Assembly (NCBI GenBank): GCA_947457515.1
Contig: CANGWC010000009.1
Span: 1 to 32,790, forward strand
Direction of reading: 5' to 3'
Origin: Silvanigrellaceae bacterium
GTDB lineage: Bacteria > Bdellovibrionota_B > Oligoflexia > Silvanigrellales > CANGWC01
DNA: 32,790 nucleotides
In this document: piece after piece, positions 25,213-32,790 of the stretch
Position numbering within the stretch: the first letter of the stretch is position 1
Layout of the letters: every line of letters starts with the position of its first letter
Program-made: the position numbers and the translations under genes
The notes under the pieces: generated by a model
The model's input: the letters and a program-made list of their open reading frames with translations, nothing else
What the model was told of the DNA's origin: nothing
The model's database searches: none

Positions 25213-25456
25213 ATTGATGAGTCTCATGAACAATTAAAGTCACTTTATTATCCAAAACTTTTGCAAAGCCGTCGGAAATAAAGAGAAATTCAGAGACCTC
25301 TCCTTGAGTAAAGTATGCCGGACCAGAAGAAATTTCGCAAACAAATGAAGCATGATCTTCTAAAATTTCTACCATACCTTGTGGAGTATGAAATGAAATC
25401 TTCTCGTAGAAGCCTTCTAGAGCTGAACCTGTAGGGGTGATGATTTTAAGATCCAT
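25193..25456 (-). CDS. atpC: F1 ATP synthase epsilon subunit, short form
   Basis: Epsilon belongs to the central rotor stalk. This one has only 87 residues: the N-terminal beta-sandwich is complete (LKIITPTGSALEGFYEKISFHTPQG, about 3-27, with LEDHASFV and the ISDGFAKV strand), but the C-terminal two-helix domain, which inhibits ATP hydrolysis in E. coli and Bacillus (total about 135), is absent. The frame ends at a normal stop inside the 5' end of the glycosyltransferase gene, so loss looks fixed and not like a sequencing break. It follows atpD by 5 nt. Confidence 0.9.
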   Translation of the reverse strand: MDLKIITPTGSALEGFYEKISFHTPQGMVEILEDHASFVCEISSGPAYFTQGEVSEFLFISDGFAKVLDNKVTLIVHETHQYEMDRP

Positions 25457-25461
25457 AAGAG

Positions 25462-26889
<1,428 letters not shown>

Positions 26890-27786
26890 TTAAAGAGCCT
26901 CAGCTCCACTAATGATCTCACTGAGTTCATTGGTAATGGCAGATTGTCTAGCTCTTTGATAGGTAATTTGCAAGCGTTTTTGAATTTCACCGGCATTACG
27001 TGTTGCATTATCCATAGCAGCCATACGAGCTCCCTGCTCGCTTGTATAGGCATTCATAAGAATAAAATAAAGTTGAGATTGTATCAGATCTACACTGAGA
27101 GAGTGTAGAAAATCAGAATCAATCAAAGGTGCAAAATCTGTAGATATCTCTTCAGATAAGCTCAAAGGGATAAGTGTTTCTTGTTTAGGAACTTGAGAAA
27201 GCGCCGAATAAAATTGATTATAAATAAAATTTAATGAATGGAATGGGAATAGTTTTTTAAGATCACAAATTTTTCCAAAAAAATCTTGAGCAGTAGAAAA
27301 TGTTGGATTTTCCCAAGCAAAAGAAAGATAAATAGGAGAAATAGGGTAGTGAGAAGCTGAATTTAATAATTGAGAAGAAAGATCTTCTAAATCAGACTCT
27401 TTAATATAACTTCCATAATTTTTCTGAATAGATGCAATTCCTCTTTTACCTAGGAAAACAAATGGACCTTGAGCTGTAGAAGGAAGAATCTTAGTCAAAG
27501 AGTTATTATACCCTCCACAAAGACCTCTATTTGTGAAAAGAGCAATGGATAATGGAGGTGCTTCAATAGGTTTAACCCATTCTAATTGAAGCATTCTTTG
27601 ACGTATTGCAGGGTAAGAAGAAAGAAAAGTCCAAAGACTTTGTAGCTCTGTGTAAAAATGTTTAACTTGATGAAATTGATGTAAAGACTTACCAAACTTA
27701 GCCGTAGAAACAAGTTTCATGGCTTTAGTTATTTGGGAAGTACTTTTAATACTCTTAAGTCTAGTACGAAGTTCTTTAAGGCTCAT
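26890..27786 (-). CDS. atpG: F1 ATP synthase gamma subunit
   Basis: The rotor shaft of F1, 298 residues. The N-terminal helix (LKELRTRLKSIKSTSQITKA then MKLVSTAKFGK) and the C-terminal helix (SEQGARMAAMDNATRNAGEI...ITNELSEIISGAEAL) that form the coiled coil are strongly conserved; the central Rossmann-like part has FTNRGLCGGYN. Located between atpA and atpD with short spacers. Nothing unusual apart from a divergent middle region. Confidence 0.96.
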   Translation of the reverse strand: MSLKELRTRLKSIKSTSQITKAMKLVSTAKFGKSLHQFHQVKHFYTELQSLWTFLSSYPAIRQRMLQLEWVKPIEAPPLSIALFTNRGLCGGYNNSLTKILPSTAQGPFVFLGKRGIASIQKNYGSYIKESDLEDLSSQLLNSASHYPISPIYLSFAWENPTFSTAQDFFGKICDLKKLFPFHSLNFIYNQFYSALSQVPKQETLIPLSLSEEISTDFAPLIDSDFLHSLSVDLIQSQLYFILMNAYTSEQGARMAAMDNATRNAGEIQKRLQITYQRARQSAITNELSEIISGAEAL

Positions 27787-27807
27787 AAGATGATGATATC
27801 CAAAAAG

Positions 27808-29328
27808 TTAAATGTCATGATTTTCAAATTTTTTGTCAAAATCTTGAAGGATTGTACGAAGGTTTTCCATAAATTCTTTAGACATTTTTTTGCCATCAGC
27901 AATAGATTCTAAAATATCAGAATGATTTAACCGGAAGTATTCCAACATAGATTTTTCATAAGAAGCTAACATATTCAGATCTTTTTTATCCAAAAAGCCT
28001 TGAGTTGCAGCAAATAAAATCAGGATCTGACTTTCCACAGCTAAAGGAGAATATTGTTTTTGCTTTAAAAGCTCCGTTAGTCTTTGTCCCCGGACAAGTT
28101 GTTGACGGGTTGCAGCATCAAGATCTGAGGCAAATTGAGAAAACGCTTGAAGATCTCGGTATTGAGCAAGTTCCAATCGAAGAGTTCCCGCAACCTGTTT
28201 CATAGGTGCTGTTTGAGCAGAACCACCCACACGAGAAACGGATAATCCAGCATTAATAGCAGGTCTTACACCACTATTAAAAAGATCAGATTCTAAATAG
28301 ATCTGGCCATCGGTAATGGAGATCACATTTGTAGGAATATAAGCTGAAACGTCACCAGCTTGTGTTTCAATAATAGGAAATGCAGTTAAGCTGCCTGCAC
28401 CTAATGAATCACAAAGCTTACAAGCTCTCTCAAGAAGACGACTATGTAGATAAAAGACATCTCCAGGATAAGCTTCCCTACCTGGTGGTCTACGTAAGAG
28501 CAATGAAACTTCTCTATAAGATTGAGCATGTTTAGTGAGATCATCATAGACAATCAACGCATGTTCACCGTTATCTCTAAAGTATTCTCCCATAGCGACA
28601 CCGCTATAAGGAGCAAAAAATTGAAGAGTCGCTGAATCTGAAGCGCTTGCCATAACCACTATGGTATATTCTAATGCGTTATATTTTTTGAGTTTCTCGA
28701 CAAATTGAGCAACAGTGGATGCTTTCTGTCCAATAGCGACATAGATACAGAAAATACCTTTGCCTTTTTGATTGAGGATTGTATCTAGTGCAACAGCAGT
28801 TTTCCCTGTTTGACGATCTCCAATAATCAACTCACGTTGGCCTTTGCCGATGGGAATCATGCTATCTATAGCTTTAATTCCTGTTTGGAGAGGTTCATGA
28901 ATCCCTTTTCGAGTCATAATTCCAGGAGCTTTTGTCTCCACAGTACGAAATTCAGTGGTCTCTAAAGGGCCAAGACCATCGATAGGTTCACCTAAAGGAT
29001 TTAAAACTCTTCCTAAAAGAGCTTTACCTACAGGAACTGAATTTAATTTATGAGTTCGTCGAACTTCCATCCCTTCTTGGATGGTGGAAGAATCTCCAAA
29101 GATAGCGATTCCTACGTTATATTTCTCAAGGTTAAGGACCATGCCTTTGACACCATTATCAAATATAACAGTCTCACCACTCATAGCCTGATCAAGACCA
29201 TAAACACGGCAAATACCATCGGCGATAGAAATAACAGTTCCGACTTCGAGAAGAGAACTCTGAGAAGATGAGTTAGCGATTTTTTGAGAAAGAATATCAA
29301 TAATTTCTGTAACTTCAGGTTTTTCCAT
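27808..29328 (-). CDS. atpA: F1 ATP synthase alpha subunit
   Basis: The non-catalytic nucleotide-binding F1 subunit, 506 residues. Visible: [10 protein letters not shown]-type N-terminal barrel (here [12 protein letters not shown], 36-47), Walker A GDRQTGKT (170-177), the Walker B region [41 protein letters not shown], and the arginine-finger area [11 protein letters not shown]. The ATG has AGGA 6 nt upstream. It follows atpH after 7 nt. Confidence 0.98.
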   Translation of the reverse strand: MEKPEVTEIIDILSQKIANSSSQSSLLEVGTVISIADGICRVYGLDQAMSGETVIFDNGVKGMVLNLEKYNVGIAIFGDSSTIQEGMEVRRTHKLNSVPVGKALLGRVLNPLGEPIDGLGPLETTEFRTVETKAPGIMTRKGIHEPLQTGIKAIDSMIPIGKGQRELIIGDRQTGKTAVALDTILNQKGKGIFCIYVAIGQKASTVAQFVEKLKKYNALEYTIVVMASASDSATLQFFAPYSGVAMGEYFRDNGEHALIVYDDLTKHAQSYREVSLLLRRPPGREAYPGDVFYLHSRLLERACKLCDSLGAGSLTAFPIIETQAGDVSAYIPTNVISITDGQIYLESDLFNSGVRPAINAGLSVSRVGGSAQTAPMKQVAGTLRLELAQYRDLQAFSQFASDLDAATRQQLVRGQRLTELLKQKQYSPLAVESQILILFAATQGFLDKKDLNMLASYEKSMLEYFRLNHSDILESIADGKKMSKEFMENLRTILQDFDKKFENHDI

Positions 29329-29335
29329 GATTTTC

Positions 29336-29845
29336 CTATAGATTTAAAAGAGTCGAAGAGAAAAATTTCAAACTACCATCTATCACAAGATGGTTAATTT
29401 TTACAATACATCCAGCTCTGAGGCTTGGATCAACATTCTCTTCCCACTCCCACTTTGTTTTGGGGTATTGAGTGATGAGTATATTTTTTATAGCAGAAGA
29501 ATCAGCTTCTGAGGGAGGTAAAGCCCAAATAATTTTTACAACAAAAGTTCCAAAATATTCACGAATCAATTGAGGATAAACTTTTAAGATTTCAGTAAAA
29601 ATACGGTAACGAGATTTTTCAATAATCAGTTTAAAGAAGTTTAATGTAATAGGAGAAAACCCTAGTTTTTCAAAAGACTCTTTTAGAGTTAGCCATTTCT
29701 CTGAAGGTGTTATCTTAGGATGATTTATAAACTCAGTGACTGCAGGAGTCATAATTTGTTCTAAAAGCTTCATTTCTTTAAAACATATTTCTTCAGAGGC
29801 AGAGTTTTTAAGCCATGAGAGAACATAAGGAGATAAAACTTTCAT
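29336..29845 (-). CDS. atpH: F1 ATP synthase delta subunit
   Basis: Delta joins the peripheral stalk to the top of F1. The 169-residue protein has the N-terminal helical bundle ([16 protein letters not shown] region) and the conserved segment [20 protein letters not shown]. The C-terminal strand/helix end is [20 protein letters not shown], close to the family's 'DPsLiGGf.iri.d.viDgS'. Its ATG overlaps the stop of the fused b'-b gene by 4 nt. It precedes atpA in standard order. Confidence 0.93.
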   Translation of the reverse strand: MKVLSPYVLSWLKNSASEEICFKEMKLLEQIMTPAVTEFINHPKITPSEKWLTLKESFEKLGFSPITLNFFKLIIEKSRYRIFTEILKVYPQLIREYFGTFVVKIIWALPPSEADSSAIKNILITQYPKTKWEWEENVDPSLRAGCIVKINHLVIDGSLKFFSSTLLNL

Positions 29846-30801
29846 GAAACATAATCTCCGATAGAATTTTTTTCAGATAATGTATCAAGAGTTTTATTTT
29901 TAAGTTTTTGATCTATTTTAGAAATATTATCAGTAATAAAAGAAGAGTTCATAAGATCATTAAGGATCTTTTTTTCAATAGAAAAGAGCAGTTCTTTCCT
30001 ATAGTTCTCAAATCTTAAATGATAACTTCCCTGGAGATAATTAATGCTTTCTTCAAAATTTATTTGAATTAAAGTTTTTTCTTTTTCCCAGTCTTGCCAG
30101 AATTTCTCTTTATAATTTTCAAGATCTTCAGATAAAGAAGCCATTTTGATATCTAAAGAACTTGCTTCTTTTTGAGCTTCATTCAAGCTTTCTAAAGATT
30201 CAGAAAGATGAGTTTTGAGTTCATCTCTATTCTTCATAAGCATGTTTTTTAAGGGTTTTTTACCTAAAAAATAAATAAAAACAAGAAACCATGCAAATTG
30301 ATAATAAGGCCAAAAAATAGCCTCATCACTGGAAGAGAAAGCATAAGGGGTCCATAACCCAAATATAATCACTGGAAGAAGTTGTTGAGAGAGTTTTTCC
30401 CAAAGAGACTTTTGAATACTTTTATAATGACTATCATCTAAGGATAAACTTTTTTGAAGTTCGTCTTGAGACTGTTTTAAGTTTTGAAGATAATTTGCTT
30501 CTATTTGAGAAAGACTTTGAGAAAGAAGTTCAAGATGAGCTTTTTTTAAAGCTTCCTTTTCTTTACGAAGATTTTCTTTGAGATGACTAAACTCTGTCTC
30601 TATATCTTTTTTGATTTGTAAAGATTTTTCAGAGAGTCTTTTTGCTTCTTCTTCTCTTCCCAAAGTCCTTTTTCGTCTTTCTATACTAAGAGCTGAAAGA
30701 GGTTTAAGAAGAAAACGATGAGTAATAAAAGCTGATAGAAGGAATGCAGCTCCTTGAAATATCAGACGTTCATCAGGAATGAGGTTAAAATCTGCGGACA
30801 C
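29842..30801 (-). CDS. atpF: fused ATP synthase b'-b subunit
   Basis: One open frame of 319 residues carries two Fo b-type subunits. The first half (1-125) has a membrane helix (about 13-33), FLLKPLSALSIERRKR, then a long charged coiled coil, as in b'. A second hydrophobic region follows: a signal-like helix LLPVIIFGLW (141-150), then YYQFAWFLVFIYFLGKKPLKNML (166-188), the b signature, and a second coiled coil to about 290. Delta-proteobacteria usually carry separate b' and b genes here, the latter often with a signal-like N-terminus. No internal ATG with a ribosome site lies at the junction; the only candidate is a GTG at Val144. The gene start is GTG at 30801 with GGGAG very close. It overlaps atpH by 4 nt. 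Confidence 0.85.
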   Translation of the reverse strand: MSADFNLIPDERLIFQGAAFLLSAFITHRFLLKPLSALSIERRKRTLGREEEAKRLSEKSLQIKKDIETEFSHLKENLRKEKEALKKAHLELLSQSLSQIEANYLQNLKQSQDELQKSLSLDDSHYKSIQKSLWEKLSQQLLPVIIFGLWTPYAFSSSDEAIFWPYYQFAWFLVFIYFLGKKPLKNMLMKNRDELKTHLSESLESLNEAQKEASSLDIKMASLSEDLENYKEKFWQDWEKEKTLIQINFEESINYLQGSYHLRFENYRKELLFSIEKKILNDLMNSSFITDNISKIDQKLKNKTLDTLSEKNSIGDYVS

Positions 30802-30876
30802 GCTCCCACGATACTGTAATAGTCTTCAGACATCAACTAAAGTCTTATGAACTCTTAAAATTCCTAGGTTTTGGGA

Positions 30877-31623
30877 TTAAGCCACGGCTTCTAGAGATTT
30901 GAAAATCGAGTATTGAGAAGCTAATTTTAAATGATCTTGAAGAGTCCCTCTCGAGATACTGAGAATTTGACTTGCTTTCACAACACTACAACCCTGGTGG
31001 TGATAAACATAGTAACTCAGAGCTGCTTTAAGATATTGATGGGGATGGATATTTTGATGAATCACTTGTTCAAAAAAATCATGAGGTAGAGATGGATTCA
31101 GTTTTTTTTGGATTAAAGATAAATGATTCTTTAAAAGAGAATTACCTTTTTCATCATCACCTAAAACACCATGATAAAAAGCAAGAGAGATAGTAATATC
31201 AATGAGTTGTTTTAAAGAAGCTCCTTGTTTCATTAAGAGTTTAATTTTTTGAAGTTTAGGGGCATCAAAAATATCTATAAAAAGATCTAATTTAAAAAAC
31301 TCTAGTATTTGTATGATCATATGATGTGGACTTGAAATCAGTAAATTCCAATCAAGATGAAAGAGAGTAATAAAACCCCAGCCTTCAGGAGGAGGTTCTT
31401 GAGATATCACAATAGCAGGCAAAGATGATTGGTCGAAATTCCAATCTGTATGAAATCGATGAAGATCATAAGACTCATGGAAGAAAGGAATTAAAAGATT
31501 CTGAATCTCTACACTGCTTGTGTGAATATGGATATTAAACTTATTTTGGTGACAAGAAATTGCATGATCTACTATTTTTTGAATATTCTTGTTACAAATG
31601 AGATTATAAAGATGGGAATACAT
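30877..31623 (-). CDS. unknown protein with C-terminal Fis-like helix-turn-helix
   Basis: A 248-residue protein I cannot name. Its last 40 residues (about 208-236, QGCSVVKASQILSISRGTLQDHL) fit the Fis/NtrC-type helix-turn-helix (family: 'n.t.AA..LGIsR.TLyrkL'). Residues 1-120 may be a degenerate AAA-like or receptor-like domain, but no Walker motif is present; 125-205 is helical. No signal peptide. ATG has AAGGA 8 nt upstream. It is divergent from parB across a gap of about 180 bp and precedes the ATP synthase operon by about 75 bp on the same strand. A local transcription regulator is a reasonable inference. Confidence 0.6.
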   Translation of the reverse strand: MYSHLYNLICNKNIQKIVDHAISCHQNKFNIHIHTSSVEIQNLLIPFFHESYDLHRFHTDWNFDQSSLPAIVISQEPPPEGWGFITLFHLDWNLLISSPHHMIIQILEFFKLDLFIDIFDAPKLQKIKLLMKQGASLKQLIDITISLAFYHGVLGDDEKGNSLLKNHLSLIQKKLNPSLPHDFFEQVIHQNIHPHQYLKAALSYYVYHHQGCSVVKASQILSISRGTLQDHLKLASQYSIFKSLEAVA

Positions 31624-31806
31624 ATTAAATTCCTTGCAAAAAAATACAATGATCCGTTTTTTATAAACAATAAATAGACATTTTTAGTTTAATATCAAAA
31701 AATTAAATTATCTTTTAAAAAATATTCATTTAAATAGAGGAAGTATTGTCACCATATCTCTATAATTTGAACATTAGATAATTTAAAAATGATAAAGGAG
31801 ACCTCA
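31624..31806. promoter_or_regulatory. divergent intergenic region between the HTH gene and parB
   Basis: A very AT-rich gap of about 180 bp. On the plus strand a perfect TATAAT stands at 31761-31766, about 40 bp upstream of the parB ATG, but no good -35 box lies 17 bp before it. AAAGGAG (31794-31800) is the parB ribosome site. No DnaA-box cluster was seen, so I do not call it an origin. Confidence 0.35.
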
Positions 31807-32607
31807 ATGAATGAAAATATTACTCAAATCGATCTTTTTCGGCTCCAACCACTACATCATCAACCTCGAGTTGATTTTAATTTAGAAACAATTGAGGAGT
31901 TAGCTCAGAGCATCAAATCAGTAGGACTGATTCAACCTATTGTTGTTTGTACTGATGGAGAAAATTATAGAATTATTGCCGGAGAACGACGTTGGAGAGC
32001 TGCTCAATTACTCTCTATGGAGAAAATACCTTGTATTATTAAAGATATTGATCCTAATCGTCGTCATGAAATTGCACTGATTGAGAATATCCAGAGGGAA
32101 GAGTTATCTCCTTTAGAAGAAGCTAGAGCCATTAAATATCTTATGGAACAGTTTGGACACACTCATGACACATTGGCTTTAAAAATCGGCAAAAAAAGAT
32201 CGACGATCAGTAATTTATTAAGAATTCTACAGTTACCAGAAGATATCTTAGACGGTCTGAGTAAAAACCAGATTAATTTATCCCATGCAAAGCTTATTTT
32301 GAGTCAAAATGATCCCAAAGTTAGACAGAAACTTTGGAAGAAAATTATTTCTAAGAAATTTTCTGTTCAACAAGCAGAAGAGTGGGTTAAAAAAAATCAG
32401 GACATTTCAAAAAATGAAGGCTCATTAGTCAATATTGCCAAACTGTCTCCCAATGTCAGACATCTTTGCGATCAAATGAAAGCTCTTTTAGGAACAAAAG
32501 TCTGTATTCAGGGGAATGAACAAAAAGGCAAGATAGAAATCACATACTATTCTCAGAGTGATTTAGAGAGAATTGCTGAAATATTTGTTACAAATAATAT
32601 AAAATAA
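31807..32607 (+). CDS. parB: chromosome partitioning protein ParB
   Basis: ParB is a CTP-dependent DNA clamp that loads at parS and, with ParA, segregates the chromosome origin. From the ATG at 31807 (AAGGAG 6 nt upstream; an upstream ATG at 31789 lies before this site and is rejected) it has 266 residues. Visible: the N-terminal IDLFRLQPLHHQPR (8-21), CTP-binding boxes AGERRWRAAQ (58-67) and IENIQREELSPLEEARA (92-108), then the HTH DTLALKIGKKRSTISNLLRIL (121-141), INLSHAKLIL, and a C-terminal dimerisation domain. No parA is adjacent: the upstream neighbour is a divergent unknown gene and nothing follows within the window. Proximity to the atp operon is as in delta-proteobacteria near the origin. 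Confidence 0.95.
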   Translation: MNENITQIDLFRLQPLHHQPRVDFNLETIEELAQSIKSVGLIQPIVVCTDGENYRIIAGERRWRAAQLLSMEKIPCIIKDIDPNRRHEIALIENIQREELSPLEEARAIKYLMEQFGHTHDTLALKIGKKRSTISNLLRILQLPEDILDGLSKNQINLSHAKLILSQNDPKVRQKLWKKIISKKFSVQQAEEWVKKNQDISKNEGSLVNIAKLSPNVRHLCDQMKALLGTKVCIQGNEQKGKIEITYYSQSDLERIAEIFVTNNIK

Positions 32608-32659
32608 TTATTTCTGTAAGCAAGGATCAAACAATCATTAAAAGAATCATAAAATTAGC

Positions 32660-32681
32660 CTATGTTCCGCAAGGAACATAG
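32660..32681. promoter_or_regulatory. inverted repeat resembling a parS site (or parB terminator)
   Basis: A perfect 9-bp inverted repeat CTATGTTCC / GGAACATAG with spacer GCAA, about 53 bp after the parB stop. The inner 16 bp (32663-32678, TGTTCCGCAAGGAACA) match the parS form TGTTCCACGTGGAACA at 13 of 16 positions, differing only in the central bases. Alternatively it is a GNRA-looped RNA hairpin, but no T run follows (TTAAAAACG). Confidence 0.45.
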
Positions 32682-32790
32682 TTAAAAACGATGTAGATAT
32701 CTATGAAAAACATAGAAAACTTAAGTTTTAGGAAATTCAAAAACTGATCGAAAAAGGAGATTTTGGGGGTTAGAAGCTAAAATCGGTAAT

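Noticed and set aside
31624-31806. Possible replication origin next to parB
   Set aside because: AT-rich and near parB, but I found no cluster of DnaA boxes; AT-richness alone is not evidence.

Overview
The window is AT-rich, densely packed bacterial chromosome with short intergenic gaps, many 4-nt or longer gene overlaps and several TTG/GTG starts. It looks like a Gram-negative proteobacterium, most likely from the Bdellovibrionota or former delta-proteobacterial side. Three things support this: haem is made by the C5 route (glutamyl-tRNA reductase, which argues against alpha-proteobacteria); parB lies next to an F1Fo operon ordered b'/b-delta-alpha-gamma-beta-epsilon without the a and c subunits; and there are BolA, AmgK/MurU and meso-DAP-type MurE. 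The taxonomic call is inference from gene content and order, not from a database search.

Layout. (1) 1-249: gene-poor margin with a possible 3' gene remnant. (2) 250-7842, minus strand: a seven-gene run read as uvrA-like, TPR protein, PsbP/Mog1-fold membrane protein, hemA, hemC, hemD, bolA. The UvrA-like protein is unusual: it lacks the DNA-binding insertion domain and its C-terminal ATPase site is degenerate. (3) 7826-9906, plus strand: amgK-murU, a kinase/nucleotidyltransferase pair for salvage of cell-wall amino sugars to UDP-MurNAc. It starts head-to-head with, and overlaps, the uvrA-like gene. (4) 9872-10933, minus: a secreted double-LysM protein with a Pro/Ala/acidic linker. (5) 11037-20766, plus: a compact division and cell-wall cluster, rsmH-ftsL-ftsI-murE-mraY-murD-ftsW-ftsQ-ftsZ. 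It lacks mraZ, murF, murG, murC, murB, ddl and ftsA.

(6) 20763-23960: an accessory island of three minus-strand genes for small exported proteins. They share a helical domain I do not recognise (single copy in one, tandem in another, divergent in the third). A plus-strand AlkD-like DNA glycosylase gene sits among them. (7) 24019-30801, minus: ATP synthase operon atpF'F(fused)-H-A-G-D-C followed by a GT4 glycosyltransferase. Subunits b' and b are fused in one 319-residue protein, and epsilon is only 87 residues, without the C-terminal helical hairpin. (8) 30877-31623, minus: an unknown protein with a Fis-like C-terminal helix-turn-helix. (9) 31807-32607, plus: parB without an adjacent parA, followed by an inverted repeat resembling parS.

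The most notable points are the new-looking exported-domain family, the natural b'-b fusion with a short epsilon, the pseudo-UvrA heading a haem operon, and the orphan parB with a parS-like site. No rRNA, tRNA, CRISPR array, transposase or phage gene was recognised.
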